Shown: positions 15,930 through 25,432, numbered from the stretch's first letter. The stretch: 64,000 nucleotides of DNA from Rhodospirillales bacterium (GCA_017640505.1 JAEPQO010000001.1:1070625-1134624); one strand, 5' to 3'. Numbers and translations are program-made. Notes: generated from the sequence alone by a model not told the origin.

Positions 15930-17474
15930 GTGCGCGTCCGGTCGATGACGTTTGCTGCCTACGCCTTGCTGAGCCTGACTTTGCTGCTGACGGGATGTGC
16001 CCAGAGTAGCGGTGGCGAACCGCCGCCGGGCGCAAGCCTCAGCGGCGAATCGGCAGGTGCTCCGGGCGACATGACGGGTATAATTTTCGTCGTGCCCCTC
16101 GAAGGCGCCCCGGTGCGTACCGCCCTCGTTCTCGCCGATGCGATCGCCGCGGAAATCCGCGACACGAACCGACCGGCCATTCTTTCCCATGATCCCAACC
16201 AGGCGGGGGCTTCGGTTGTCGGCAAGATCGCGACGGCCGATACGCGTGGCAACGTGATCTGGCTGGGTATCGACTGGGCTATTCGCGCACCTTACGGCAC
16301 TCACGTCGCGACTTATCGTCAGCATGTCGTCGTCGACGCGGCAATGTGGCAGCGCGCGGCGCCGGAAGCCATCAACCTGATCATCGCAGACGCCGCGCCA
16401 AAGGTGGCTGAGATGGTCGCGGCGGAAGTCGGGCCGCCAATGATGGCAGCAATGCATCATCCCGAGATATCGCCTCAAGAAACCGCGGCACCGGACCCGG
16501 CGGTGACGGGGACGACAATGGATGTCCGACGCCAGCAGATGCAGACGACGGACGCGGCTCCCTCTGCGGCTCCGGACGCCGCGCCGGTGCCTGCACAACC
16601 ACAGCCGCAGCCGCAACCGCTGGCGCGGATCGCCGACGCGACCAACGGCCAGGTGGTGCATGCTGCCGGTGCGCCTGAAGCGCCCCGCGAGACGGCGCCG
16701 CCACCCGCGCCGGAACCTGCAACGGAGGCGACATCGGCGGCCGATGCGCCGCCGGACGGCCTGCCCTCGCTGCTGACCCCGGTGCCGCCGCAGCAGGCCG
16801 ACGGCGGAGACGCCGCGCATGTTTCCTCCGGGCCGCCGCAGGCCCTGACACCGGGGACGCGGGTGGTGTCGCCCCCGCCCGGCGGCGTTGCCGGCAATAC
16901 GGCCGAGACGGAGCCGGAGGAGAGCTTCCTCGATGCCCTCAACCCCAATCTGGACAGCAAAACGCGTCTCGACGGCGACGCGCGGCCGAACAGTGACGGC
17001 ATCGCCTTCGCAAAGGTGCGCTGGGGGCAGCCGTCATTCCTAATCAAACCGGTCACGGGCGCCCCCGGTAATGGAAATGAGGCACTGACGGCGGCACTGA
17101 AATCGGCACTTCGCGACAAGGATTTAACGATTTCCGAAGATCCGAGGCAGGCCGGGTTCATTATTCAGGGTAACGTCGACACGGGCGACCCGGTCAACGG
17201 CCGGCAGTACGTGCGGATCATTTGGCGTGTGAATACCGTGACCGGCGAGGAGGTCGGCAAGGCCGTGCAGGAGAATACCGTCGTCGCCGGCAGCCTCGAC
17301 GGTGAATGGGGGCGGGTCGCCGAAGCGGTGTCTTACGCCGCCGTCCGGGGCATCAGCGACTTGTTCAGCGATGCCGATGCTCACCTGACGAGCCGTGAAC
17401 CACTGCCCGATTTCCCCGATGTTCAGCTGCCCAGTGTCCCGGGCCGCGCGCCACCGCCGCCGGCATCCTACTGA
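15930..17474 (+). CDS. Large lipoprotein related to the preceding one, with a Pro/Ala/Gln-rich linker
   Basis: Protein of about 514 residues. The lipobox is LTLLLTGC. An N-terminal domain (about 45-165) is joined by a long low-complexity Pro/Ala/Gln linker (with PAQPQPQPQPL) to a C-terminal domain (about 370-495) containing VTGAPGNGN, VRIIWRVNTVTGEEVG and VVAGSLDGEWGR, the same signatures as its neighbour. The start is uncertain: GTG 15930 gives a positively charged signal n-region (RVRS), ATG 15945 is shorter, GTG 15885 longer. No enzymatic motifs were seen. Both proteins end in a similar GRAPPPP tail. Confidence 0.8.
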   Translation: MRVRSMTFAAYALLSLTLLLTGCAQSSGGEPPPGASLSGESAGAPGDMTGIIFVVPLEGAPVRTALVLADAIAAEIRDTNRPAILSHDPNQAGASVVGKIATADTRGNVIWLGIDWAIRAPYGTHVATYRQHVVVDAAMWQRAAPEAINLIIADAAPKVAEMVAAEVGPPMMAAMHHPEISPQETAAPDPAVTGTTMDVRRQQMQTTDAAPSAAPDAAPVPAQPQPQPQPLARIADATNGQVVHAAGAPEAPRETAPPPAPEPATEATSAADAPPDGLPSLLTPVPPQQADGGDAAHVSSGPPQALTPGTRVVSPPPGGVAGNTAETEPEESFLDALNPNLDSKTRLDGDARPNSDGIAFAKVRWGQPSFLIKPVTGAPGNGNEALTAALKSALRDKDLTISEDPRQAGFIIQGNVDTGDPVNGRQYVRIIWRVNTVTGEEVGKAVQENTVVAGSLDGEWGRVAEAVSYAAVRGISDLFSDADAHLTSREPLPDFPDVQLPSVPGRAPPPPASY

Positions 17475-17586
17475 TCCCATTATTGATACCGGGCGGGGAA
17501 CGTCACAATCCGGTCATCAAAGCGTTTACAGGCCATGATCTGGTTGGTATGTTCCGCGCGCTTTTTCCGGGGCTCGGGTTAGTTTT

Positions 17587-18525
17587 ATGAAAATCATTGC
17601 TTGCAACAGCAATCGACCGCTCGCTGAGGCGATTTCCGCGTATGTGAACCTGCCGCTGACCAAGGCCAGCGTACGGCGCTTCTCAGACATGGAAGTATTT
17701 GTCGAGATCGAAGAGAACATGCGCGGCGAGGATGTCTTCGTCGTCCAGTCGACGTCTTATCCGGCGAACGACAACCTCATGGAACTGCTGGTGACGCTGG
17801 ATGCGCTGAGACGCGCGTCGGCGCGCCGGGTGACTGCGGTGATCCCGTACTTCGGCTATGCCCGGCAGGATCGCAAATCCGGCCCCAGAACCCCGATTTC
17901 CGCCAAGCTGGTCGCCAACCTGATTACCGAAGCCGGTGCCGACCGGGTGCTGACCATGGACCTGCACGCGGGGCAGATTCAGGGCTTTTTCGATATCCCG
18001 ACCGACAACCTGTTCGCCGAGCCGGTGCTGGGCGAGTACATCGAGACCGAGATGAACGGCAACACCGACGATCTCGTCATCGTGTCGCCCGACGTCGGCG
18101 GCGTGGTCCGTGCCCGCAGCCTCGCCAAGCGGCTCAATGCCGACCTGGCGATCATCGACAAGCGCCGCGAACGGGCCGGTGTCTCGGAAGTCATGAACAT
18201 CATCGGTGAGGCCGAAGGCCGTCACTGTATTCTGGTCGACGATATCGTCGACAGCGCCGGTACGCTCTGCAATGCCGCCGTGGCGATCATGGAAAAGGGC
18301 GCCAAGTCCGTTTCCGCCATCGTCACCCACGGTGTACTTTCGGGTGGCGCGGTCGCGCGCGTGACGTCGTCGCCGCTGGAAAAGCTGATCATTACCGACA
18401 GCATTCAGGCAACTGAAGCGGTTCGTGTTGCCCAGAACATTCATCAACTGACGGTCGCGCCCCTGATCGGCGAGGCCATGCAGCGGATCAGTTCGGAGAG
18501 CTCCGTTTCGTCGCTATTCGACTGA
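17587..18525 (+). CDS. prs: Ribose-phosphate pyrophosphokinase
   Basis: Makes PRPP from ribose-5-phosphate and ATP for nucleotide, His and Trp synthesis. About 312 residues, full length. It has the N-terminal [13 protein letters not shown] and [24 protein letters not shown], the class I PRPP synthase signature region [24 protein letters not shown], the flexible loop KRRERAG, and the PRPP-binding loop [18 protein letters not shown]. The start ATG 17587 is preceded by a pyrimidine-rich tract without a strong Shine-Dalgarno site. It begins the run prs-rplY-pth-ychF, all on the plus strand. Confidence 0.97.
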   Translation: MKIIACNSNRPLAEAISAYVNLPLTKASVRRFSDMEVFVEIEENMRGEDVFVVQSTSYPANDNLMELLVTLDALRRASARRVTAVIPYFGYARQDRKSGPRTPISAKLVANLITEAGADRVLTMDLHAGQIQGFFDIPTDNLFAEPVLGEYIETEMNGNTDDLVIVSPDVGGVVRARSLAKRLNADLAIIDKRRERAGVSEVMNIIGEAEGRHCILVDDIVDSAGTLCNAAVAIMEKGAKSVSAIVTHGVLSGGAVARVTSSPLEKLIITDSIQATEAVRVAQNIHQLTVAPLIGEAMQRISSESSVSSLFD

Positions 18526-18538
18526 TCCAGTAGAGATT

Positions 18539-18590
18539 CCGGCCCTTTGGTTGGGCCGGTAACGTGGACGGACACCCCTGGAGGCCGTCC
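18539..18590 (+). promoter_or_regulatory. Two tandem hairpins in the prs-rplY leader
   Basis: Arms CCGGCCC/GGGCCGG (loop TTTGGTT, 18539-18559) and GGACGG/CCGTCC (18566-18590) lie just after the prs stop and before the rplY ribosome site AAGGAG. Neither is followed by a T-tract, so a simple terminator is unlikely; RNA processing or autoregulation of L25 is possible. Confidence 0.4.
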
Positions 18591-18615
18591 GCAACTTTGA
18601 GCAAGGAGTAAGACA

Positions 18616-19302
18616 ATGGCTCAAGCCCACCAACTGAATGCGGAGCTCCGCGAACGTGCCGGCAAGGGGGCCGCTCGTGCTGTGCGCCGCGAGGGACGTG
18701 TCCCTGCTGTTATTTACGGTAACAAACAAGAACCCGTGCTGATTTCCCTCGACCCTGTCGACCTGATGAAGGAATACCAGAAAGCCGGTTTCTTTTCCCA
18801 CGTGTATGAAATCGCCGTCGGTGGCGAGACCTACAAGGTTCTCGCACGCGATCTGCAGACGCACCCGATCAAGGATCATCCGATCCACGTCGATTTCATG
18901 CGCTTCAGCGCCAAGACGCGTCTCGCGGTCAACGTTTACGTTGAATTCGTGAACGAAGAAGAGTGCCCGGGCCTCAAGGAAGGCGGCGTGCTCAACGTGG
19001 TTCGTCACGAGGTCGAACTGCGCTGCTCGCCGGACAGCATTCCGGAAAGCCTGATCGCCGACCTTACCGGCTACGAAATCGGCGACTCGCTGCACATCAG
19101 TGCCATTACCCTGCCGGAAGGCGTCGAACTGACGATCACCGACCGTGACTTTACGGTTGCGACGATCGCCGCACCGACGGTCTTCACCGAAGTCGAAGAC
19201 GAAGAGGATGAAGAAGGCGAAGCGGCAGAAGGTGAAGCCGCAGCCGAAGATGGCGACGAAGAAGGTGGCGACGACGGCGACGAAGAGAAATCCGAGGAAT
19301 AA
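18616..19302 (+). CDS. rplY: 50S ribosomal protein L25/general stress protein Ctc
   Basis: Long (Ctc/TL5-type) L25 of about 228 residues that binds 5S rRNA. The N-terminal L25 domain (about 1-95) includes LNAELRERAGKGAARAVRREGRVPAVIYG and HPIHVDFMRF. The TL5 beta domain (about 100-190) includes EECPGLKEGGVLNVVRHEVELRC. An acidic low-complexity tail of Glu/Asp/Gly/Ala about 40 residues long follows and is typical of alphaproteobacterial members. A good AAGGAG precedes the ATG. Two hairpins occupy the leader. Confidence 0.97.
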   Translation: MAQAHQLNAELRERAGKGAARAVRREGRVPAVIYGNKQEPVLISLDPVDLMKEYQKAGFFSHVYEIAVGGETYKVLARDLQTHPIKDHPIHVDFMRFSAKTRLAVNVYVEFVNEEECPGLKEGGVLNVVRHEVELRCSPDSIPESLIADLTGYEIGDSLHISAITLPEGVELTITDRDFTVATIAAPTVFTEVEDEEDEEGEAAEGEAAAEDGDEEGGDDGDEEKSEE

Positions 19303-19335
19303 TTCCGGGTCGTTTCTCCCGGACGGAGGATTCTC

Positions 19336-19971
19336 ATGTTTCTCGTTGTCGGTCTCGGCAATCCCGGACGGGCTTACGCCGATAACCGTCACAACATCGG
19401 TTTCATGGCGGTGGACGAAATCGTCCGCCGCCATGGTTTTTCGCCCTGGCGCAGCAAGTTCCAGGGCGAAATTGCCGATGGGGTCATTGACGGTCAAAAA
19501 GTGCTGGCCCTCAAGCCGATGACCTTTATGAACGAATCAGGCCGCGCCGTTCGTGAAGCGGCCACGTTTTACAAAATCACGCCCGAAGACATCATCATAT
19601 TCCACGATGAAATCGATCTCGCGCCCGGCAAGCTGCGGGTTAAGCGCGGCGGCGGTCACGCCGGGCACAACGGACTCCGGTCTGTTCACGCCGGGATCGG
19701 TGCGGACTATGCGCGCGTGCGCATGGGTGTCGGCCACCCGGGCGACAAGAACCTCGTGAAAACCTACGTGCTCAAGGATTTCGCGAAAGCAGATCAAGAG
19801 TGGCTGCAGCCGATGATCGACGGCTGCGCCGAGTTTCTGGGCGACTTACTTAAAGGCGACGATCCAAGCTATATGAGCAAGGTCGCGCACCGCATCAGTC
19901 CGAACCGGCCCAACGCGCCCAAACCGGAATCCGAGGGCCCGGATGCCGCGGACAATGAAGAGAAGGCATAA
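19336..19971 (+). CDS. pth: Peptidyl-tRNA hydrolase
   Basis: Recycles peptidyl-tRNA released from ribosomes. About 211 residues: the core Pth domain occupies 1-190 and a short Pro/Asp/Glu-rich tail follows. Signature motifs are [22 protein letters not shown] with the catalytic His, [13 protein letters not shown], and the second signature [13 protein letters not shown] with the catalytic Asp shortly before it ([10 protein letters not shown]). ATG 19336 has GGACGGAGG upstream. It follows rplY and is followed by ychF 5 bases later, a widespread gene order. Confidence 0.97.
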   Translation: MFLVVGLGNPGRAYADNRHNIGFMAVDEIVRRHGFSPWRSKFQGEIADGVIDGQKVLALKPMTFMNESGRAVREAATFYKITPEDIIIFHDEIDLAPGKLRVKRGGGHAGHNGLRSVHAGIGADYARVRMGVGHPGDKNLVKTYVLKDFAKADQEWLQPMIDGCAEFLGDLLKGDDPSYMSKVAHRISPNRPNAPKPESEGPDAADNEEKA

Positions 19972-19976
19972 AATAG

Positions 19977-21077
19977 ATGGGTTTCAACTGCGGTATCGTC
20001 GGCCTGCCGAATGTCGGTAAGTCCACGCTTTTCAATGCTCTGACACAGACTGCGCAGGCGGAAGCCGCGAATTTCCCGTTTTGCACGATTGAACCGAACA
20101 CGGGCCGGGTGTCGGTGCCCGATCCGCGACTTGATGCCATCGCGGCGATCACCAAGCCGGAAAAGACCGTGCCGACGAGCCTGGAATTCGTCGATATCGC
20201 GGGTCTTGTCCGGGGCGCGTCCAAGGGCGAAGGCCTCGGTAACCAGTTCCTCGCCAACATCCGCGAGGTCGATGCCATCTGTCATGTTCTCAGGTGTTTC
20301 GAGGACGAGAACGTGACCCATGTCGAGGGCAAGATCGATCCCATTGCCGACGCGGAAACGGTGGAAACCGAGTTGATGCTGGCCGACATGGAAAGCCTGG
20401 AAAAGCGCGAGACGCCGCTGACCAAGCGCATTCGCGGCGGCGACAAGGAAGCGGCCAAGGAACTGGCACTCTGTGAGCGTGCGCTGGCATTGCTGCGCGA
20501 CGGTAAGCCGGCCCGCATGCTGGAAATCGCTGACGACGAAAAGAAGGCGTTCCGGATGCTGCAGCTGCTGACGGCCAAGCCGGTGCTCTATATCTGCAAC
20601 GTCGAGGAAGAGAAGGCCGCCGAGGGCAACAGCCAGTCGGCCCGGGTGTTCGAGAAGGCTGCGGCCGAAGGGGCAGAAGCCGTCGTCATTTCCGCGAAGA
20701 TCGAGGAAGAGATCGCGCAACTTGGTTCGCCCGAGGAGAAAAAGGAATTTCTGGAGACTTTGGGCCTCGAGGAAACCGGTCTCGCGCGCGTGATCCGGGC
20801 TGGCTACAAGCTGCTCGAGCTTATCACGTTCTTTACGCAGGGACCTAAAGAGGTCCGTGCCTGGACCGTACGTGCAGGTGCCAAGGCGCCGGAAGCGGCA
20901 GGCGCAATTCATACCGACTTCCAGCGCGGGTTCATCCGCGCCGAGACCATCGCCTACGATGATTTCATTTCGCTCGGCGGGGAGCAGGCATGCAAGGACG
21001 CCGGCAAGATGCGCCAGGAAGGCAAGGAATACGTGACCAAGGACGGCGATCTGATGCTGTTCAAGTTCAACGTCTGA
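19977..21077 (+). CDS. ychF: Redox-regulated ATPase YchF
   Basis: Obg-family P-loop protein of about 366 residues that binds ATP and associates with ribosomes. The Walker A motif [14 protein letters not shown] is at the N-terminus, and [20 protein letters not shown] is the G3 region. The usual NKxD of GTPases is replaced by the YchF-type NVEE (YICNVEEE), which explains ATP preference. A coiled-coil insert (about 130-200) and a C-terminal TGS domain ([23 protein letters not shown]) complete the standard architecture. Confidence 0.97.
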   Translation: MGFNCGIVGLPNVGKSTLFNALTQTAQAEAANFPFCTIEPNTGRVSVPDPRLDAIAAITKPEKTVPTSLEFVDIAGLVRGASKGEGLGNQFLANIREVDAICHVLRCFEDENVTHVEGKIDPIADAETVETELMLADMESLEKRETPLTKRIRGGDKEAAKELALCERALALLRDGKPARMLEIADDEKKAFRMLQLLTAKPVLYICNVEEEKAAEGNSQSARVFEKAAAEGAEAVVISAKIEEEIAQLGSPEEKKEFLETLGLEETGLARVIRAGYKLLELITFFTQGPKEVRAWTVRAGAKAPEAAGAIHTDFQRGFIRAETIAYDDFISLGGEQACKDAGKMRQEGKEYVTKDGDLMLFKFNV

Positions 21078-21117
21078 TATTTCTGTTTCCCTGCGCGCCA
21101 AACAAAGGAGATTTCCG

Positions 21118-21441
21118 ATGTATTGGCTGTTCATGTTCGCTGCGATCTCGTTCGAAGTCGTCGGAACACTCTCTCTTAAACTATCGGACGGGTTTTCCAG
21201 GCCACTCTTCGTCGGTGTGACCATCATCGGCTACCTTGCCAGTTTCGGGTGTCTCGGTTTGGCGTTGAAAGGGATCCCGGTATCGACGGCGTATGCGATC
21301 TGGGCCGGTGTCGGCACGGCGGTGATTGCCATCATCGGGATGCTGTTCATGTCCGAGCCGGCAAACGGCGTGAAGTACGCATCCGTTGCATTGATCGTAC
21401 TGGGGGTGGTCGGCCTGCATCTCGCCGACCGGATCGCTTAG
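21118..21441 (+). CDS. Small multidrug resistance (SMR) family transporter
   Basis: Inner-membrane protein of about 107 residues with four transmembrane helices. The membrane-embedded Glu is present in FAAISFEVVGTLSLKLSDGF, and the TM3 motif AYAIWAGVGTA contains the conserved Tyr and Trp. SMR proteins act as dimers exchanging protons for cationic drugs, polyamines or guanidinium; EmrE-like versus other subtype cannot be settled. AAAGGAG lies before the ATG. It is convergent with the DUF454 gene, 2 bases apart. Confidence 0.92.
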   Translation: MYWLFMFAAISFEVVGTLSLKLSDGFSRPLFVGVTIIGYLASFGCLGLALKGIPVSTAYAIWAGVGTAVIAIIGMLFMSEPANGVKYASVALIVLGVVGLHLADRIA

Positions 21442-21443
21442 TT

Positions 21444-21884
21444 TTAGGTGTCCGGTGGGGTGCTCCTGCGGGTCACGATATAGAGCGCGGCCGGCAGCAT
21501 AACGGCGCCGATTGCCGTCGGAAGGCGCCAGTCCTCGGCGATCCAGATCGCCACGTAAACGAAACTCAGCGTCATAATGATGACGGCGAGGACCTTGCCG
21601 CGGATCGGGATCACTTGATGCAGGTGCCAGTTTCGTACCGGCGGCCCGAACGTCGGGTGCGTCCACAGCCAGACTTGAAACTTCTTCGAACTGCGCGAGA
21701 ACGCCCAAAGGGCCGCAATCAGGAACACCGTCGTCGGCAGCACCGGCACGAAGATACCGACGATGCCGATTCCGATCAGAAGCCAGCCCAGCCCGATCAG
21801 CGCCCAGCGCATCCATGCTGCGCTCATCACCGCGGTCGTCGGCATATCGGGGGGCTCGGGCGCTTGGTCTTTGATCGGCTCCAT
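21444..21884 (-). CDS. YbaN family (DUF454) membrane protein
   Basis: Protein of about 146 residues from the chosen start, matching DUF454: ALIGLGWLLIGIGIVGIFVPVLPTTVFLIAALWAFSRSSKKFQVWLWTHPTFGPPVRNW, followed by two more hydrophobic helices. The function is unknown. The start is uncertain because ATG 21884, 21896 and 21929 are all in frame and none has a clear ribosome site; 21884 leaves a short acidic/proline-rich N-terminus before the first membrane segment. It diverges from gmhB at 21947. Confidence 0.85.
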   Translation of the reverse strand: MEPIKDQAPEPPDMPTTAVMSAAWMRWALIGLGWLLIGIGIVGIFVPVLPTTVFLIAALWAFSRSSKKFQVWLWTHPTFGPPVRNWHLHQVIPIRGKVLAVIIMTLSFVYVAIWIAEDWRLPTAIGAVMLPAALYIVTRRSTPPDT

Positions 21885-21946
21885 GCGATGGAGCATACTC
21901 GGGGCAAAGCGCAAACGCGAGAACGACAAGGTCCGGCAAGATTCAC

Positions 21947-22618
21947 ATGATTCCCGCTCATCTCCCCTTCGGCGCCACCATCGGCGAGGACGGCGTCTGG
22001 CGTCAGGTATTGACCCGCGTACCGGGTACCGAACCGCGCCCCGCCCTGTTTCTGGACCGCGATGGCGTCATCGTCGAAGAGGTGCACTACCTGCACCGTG
22101 CCAAAGACATGAAAGTGGTGCCGGGTGCGGCTGACGTGGTGCGAAACGCAAATCGGCGAGGCGTCCCGGTCATCGTGGTTACCAATCAGGCCGGAATCGG
22201 ACGCGGCAAGTACGGCTGGAAAGAATTCATCGAGGTTCAAGACGCGATGCTGGACGAGTTGGCGGCGGGCGGTGCGTTCGTCAATGCCGTCTATGCCTGC
22301 CCGCATTACGGCAGCGGCCTGGAACCTTATAACGCTGATAACCATCCGGCGCGCAAACCCAACCCGGGCATGCTTCTGGCGGCCGGGGAACTGATGCCAA
22401 TCGACTTCGGTGGTTCATGGATCGTCGGCGATCGCGCCGGCGACATCGAGGCGGCCCGGCGTGCGGGGTGCGCGGGCGGCGTGCACGTCGCCACCGGGCA
22501 CGGCAAGGATGCCGGCGAGCGTGATGCCGCGATGTCTCAACGCGCCCCCGGATTCGATGTCGTAGCTGCGGCAGCAATCGAAGATGCAGGCGGTTTAATC
22601 CCGCTGCTGAAAGACTGA
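21947..22618 (+). CDS. gmhB: HAD-IIIA phosphatase, D-glycero-D-manno-heptose-1,7-bisphosphate 7-phosphatase type
   Basis: HAD hydrolase of about 223 residues. The nucleophile motif FLDRDGVIVEEVHYL (DxD), motif II VVTNQAGIGRGKY, and motif III/IV KPNPGM with IVGDRAGDIEAARRAGC match GmhB/histidinol-phosphatase proteins. Classic GmhB has a zinc loop with Cys-x-His and a Cys pair; here CPHYGSGLEPYNADNHPARKPNPG keeps only the first Cys and His residues. Heptose function is supported by hldD at 8.9 kb; another sugar phosphate is possible. It has an N-terminal extension of about 30 residues before the HAD motif. Confidence 0.82.
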   Translation: MIPAHLPFGATIGEDGVWRQVLTRVPGTEPRPALFLDRDGVIVEEVHYLHRAKDMKVVPGAADVVRNANRRGVPVIVVTNQAGIGRGKYGWKEFIEVQDAMLDELAAGGAFVNAVYACPHYGSGLEPYNADNHPARKPNPGMLLAAGELMPIDFGGSWIVGDRAGDIEAARRAGCAGGVHVATGHGKDAGERDAAMSQRAPGFDVVAAAAIEDAGGLIPLLKD

Positions 22619-22632
22619 AAGGACTGGATGAA

Positions 22633-24090
22633 ATGGCCGCGACCGCCGATATCGTGATCGAGAATGCCATCGTCGTTGACGGAACCGGTGCGCCGGGCGT
22701 AGCGGGCGGCGTTGCTGTTGAAGGCGATCGGATATCCGCCGTCGGCGATGTCTCGGGGATCGAGGCGGATCATCGGATCGACGCCGGTGGACACGTCGTC
22801 GCGCCGGGTTTCATCGACTGTCATACGCACGATGACCGGGTGCTGCTCGACGATCCGTCGATGACCTGTAAAGTCACTCAAGGTGTGACGACGGTCGTTG
22901 CCGGTAACTGCGGGGTCAGTCTGGCGCCGTTTCTGCCTTCGGACGATTGGGATATGCCGGTGCCGATGGCATTGCTGGGCAACAAGCAGCAGTACCGCTT
23001 TCCAACGCTTGCAGACTATACCAAGGCCTTTGGCCAGGGGCCGGCGGCCGTGAATGCGGCAATGCTGTGCGGTCACAATACGCTCCGTGCCGAGGCGATG
23101 CAGGGCGACGTCAAGCGTCCGGCAACCGACGAAGAGATCGCACGGATGCGTGCCAAGGTACGGGAAACAATGCAGGCGGGCGCCATCGGTGTGAGCTCAG
23201 GTCTGATGTATCCGGCGGGGTTCGATGCGCCGACATCCGAAGTTGCGGCGCTGGCGGAAGAGGCCGGACAGTTCGGCGGCCTCTATGCGACGCATCTGCG
23301 CGACGAAGCCGAAAAGCTTGTGGACTCGATCGAGGAGGCCGCCGAAATTGGCCGCGCCGGTGGCGTTGCTGTTGTGCTTTCACATCATAAGGTCACGGGC
23401 CGCGACAACTGGGGTGGAACCAAACTTTCGCTGAAGCGGATCGAACAGCTTGCCGAAGGGCAGACGATTCATTTCGACGTTTATCCGTACGTGGCGAGCG
23501 CCACGGCCCTGATGGTCGACCGAATCTCGGTTGCTGAAAAAGTTCTGATCGTGGCGTCCGACAAGCATCCCCGGACCGCCGGCTGGTACTTGCACGACAT
23601 CGCCGAAGAATGGGGGATGTCTGAGGCGGAAGCAGCCGAGGAACTGTTGCCTGCGCAGGCAATCTATTTTGCCATGTCAGAGGAAGACGTCAGGCGGGTG
23701 CTTACACATCCGCGCGCGATGGTAGGGTCCGACGGCATTCCCGGCACGGACGCCCCGCATCCGCGTCTCTGGGGGACGTTCCCGCGCGTGCTGGGCTATT
23801 ACGCACGCCAGGAAAAGCTGTTTCCGCTGGAAACGGCTGTGCACAAGATGACGGGACATACGGCGGGCGTGTTCGGTTTCACGGACCGCGGTGTCCTCCG
23901 GAAGGGCGCTTTTGCCGACATTACCGTTTTCGATCCGGCTCGCGTGCTCGACCGCGCTACGTTCCAACAACCGACGACACCTTCCGACGGGATCGAACAT
24001 GTCATCGTCGGCGGCGAAGTGGTCCTGGAAGGCGGAATGCAGACGCCCGCCAGACCCGGCAGGATCGTGAGCCGCAGCGCAAAAAAATAA
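22633..24090 (+). CDS. N-acyl-D-amino-acid deacylase family amidohydrolase
   Basis: Metal-dependent amidohydrolase of about 485 residues. It carries the metal motif GFIDCHTHDD (HxH), the D-aminoacylase cysteine in VVAGNCGVS, GVSSGLMYPAG, a His in YATHLRDE, LSHHKVTG, and the catalytic Asp in MVGSDGIPGTDAPHPRLWGTFPRVLG. The C-terminal beta strands (GVFGFTDRGVLRKGAFADITVFD) complete the composite barrel. It likely deacylates N-acyl-D-amino acids or related dipeptides in the cytoplasm. The start at 22633 follows AAAGGACTGGATGAA. Confidence 0.92.
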   Translation: MAATADIVIENAIVVDGTGAPGVAGGVAVEGDRISAVGDVSGIEADHRIDAGGHVVAPGFIDCHTHDDRVLLDDPSMTCKVTQGVTTVVAGNCGVSLAPFLPSDDWDMPVPMALLGNKQQYRFPTLADYTKAFGQGPAAVNAAMLCGHNTLRAEAMQGDVKRPATDEEIARMRAKVRETMQAGAIGVSSGLMYPAGFDAPTSEVAALAEEAGQFGGLYATHLRDEAEKLVDSIEEAAEIGRAGGVAVVLSHHKVTGRDNWGGTKLSLKRIEQLAEGQTIHFDVYPYVASATALMVDRISVAEKVLIVASDKHPRTAGWYLHDIAEEWGMSEAEAAEELLPAQAIYFAMSEEDVRRVLTHPRAMVGSDGIPGTDAPHPRLWGTFPRVLGYYARQEKLFPLETAVHKMTGHTAGVFGFTDRGVLRKGAFADITVFDPARVLDRATFQQPTTPSDGIEHVIVGGEVVLEGGMQTPARPGRIVSRSAKK

Positions 24091-24181
24091 AACCGACCGG
24101 AAAAGCGGCTTTCAAGATTTCAACGAATTGGTAAGCTTGCCGTGTTAATAATAAGAATGATCGTTTGTGCTCGGAATTTAA

Positions 24182-25432
24182 ATGGCTGCATCGGACACCA
24201 AGAACAACTTGGCGAGAGATGAAATTGATGCGCTCCGCATGGAGCTTGCATCCTTACGTGCGCGATTGGAACGTGCCGAAGCTGCGACCGTTATATCCGA
24301 AGCAATGGAAAACAGTTCCGAAGCCATCGTGATTTATGACGAGGACGGTCTTCTTGTCGCGTGCAATCGGAATTTCCGCGAACTCTATGGCTACACCGAA
24401 GAAGAGGCCAGCAAGGGAGTGCACTTCGCTGAGCTGGGCCGCATCGATGTCGAGCGCGGCAATGTCGTGATCGGCGACGAGTTCGGCGATGGCGACGATT
24501 ACCTGAACAGAAAGGCGGAATACCGGAAAACGCTGAAGGGATCGTTCGTCGTCCAACTCAAGGATGGCCGCTGGATCAAAACCGTTGACCGGCGAATGCA
24601 GCGGGGTGGTTTCGTCAGTGTTCAGGTCGACATTACCGACGTCAAAAAAAACGAACAGGATCTGCGCGACGCCAAGGAAGCGGCCGAAAAAGCGGCCCAG
24701 TTCAAATCGGAGTTTCTGGCCAACATCAGCCACGACTTGCGGACACCACTGAACGCGATCATCGGGTTCTCAGAGCTGATACAGTCGGAGTTCAGAGGGC
24801 CGCTCGGGCACGAGGACTACAGGGAATACGTTGCCGATATCAAGGACAGTGGCCACTTGCTGCTGTCGATCGTCAACGATCTGCTGGACACGGCGAAACT
24901 CGAAAGCGGCCGTTTGCATCTGGTATGCGAGGATTTCGACGCCATCGGTTGTTCGGAAGAAGTGGTGAAACGTATCCGTCCGATTACCTCGAAGAAGCAC
25001 CTGAACCTTTCCATCAGCAAGGATGCCAATTTCCCCGAAGTCATTCCGGCCGACCGGCGCGCCACGATCCAGGTACTGAACAATCTGATTGCCAATGCGG
25101 CAAAGCACAGCGAAGACGGTGCGGACATCGGCATTCACTGGCATGTGCCCGAGCCGGACAGCGTCGCCGTGACGGTATCGGACACCGGAACCGGGATTGC
25201 GCCGGAGCTGATCGAGAAGATCGGTGATCCGTTCCTGCAGGAAGGCTCCTACGCGGTGCATCCGGGTGAAAGAGGCGCCGGGCTGGGGCTCTATATTTGT
25301 ACCAAGTTGATCGCCGCCATGGGCGGCCGCATGGATGTCGAAAGCGAGCTCGGCGAGGGTACGCGCGTGACTATGGTGCTGCCGACGAACTGTTCCGGGC
25401 CGGGATATGCGGGCAGCGACGCTGCCGGTTAA
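24182..25432 (+). CDS. PAS domain soluble sensor histidine kinase (orphan)
   Basis: Protein of about 416 residues without a transmembrane segment. The N-terminus is a coiled coil (about 8-38), then a PAS domain (about 40-150) ending in FVSVQVDITDVKKNEQDL, and a HisKA domain with phospho-acceptor His184 in FLANISHDLRTPLNAIIGFSEL. The ATPase domain carries NNLIANAAKHSED (N box), VSDTGTGIAPELIEKI (G1) and GAGLGLYICTKLIAAMGG (G2). No response regulator is adjacent. Its 3' end overlaps the convergent cytochrome gene by 4 bases. The sensed signal is unknown. Confidence 0.93.
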   Translation: MAASDTKNNLARDEIDALRMELASLRARLERAEAATVISEAMENSSEAIVIYDEDGLLVACNRNFRELYGYTEEEASKGVHFAELGRIDVERGNVVIGDEFGDGDDYLNRKAEYRKTLKGSFVVQLKDGRWIKTVDRRMQRGGFVSVQVDITDVKKNEQDLRDAKEAAEKAAQFKSEFLANISHDLRTPLNAIIGFSELIQSEFRGPLGHEDYREYVADIKDSGHLLLSIVNDLLDTAKLESGRLHLVCEDFDAIGCSEEVVKRIRPITSKKHLNLSISKDANFPEVIPADRRATIQVLNNLIANAAKHSEDGADIGIHWHVPEPDSVAVTVSDTGTGIAPELIEKIGDPFLQEGSYAVHPGERGAGLGLYICTKLIAAMGGRMDVESELGEGTRVTMVLPTNCSGPGYAGSDAAG

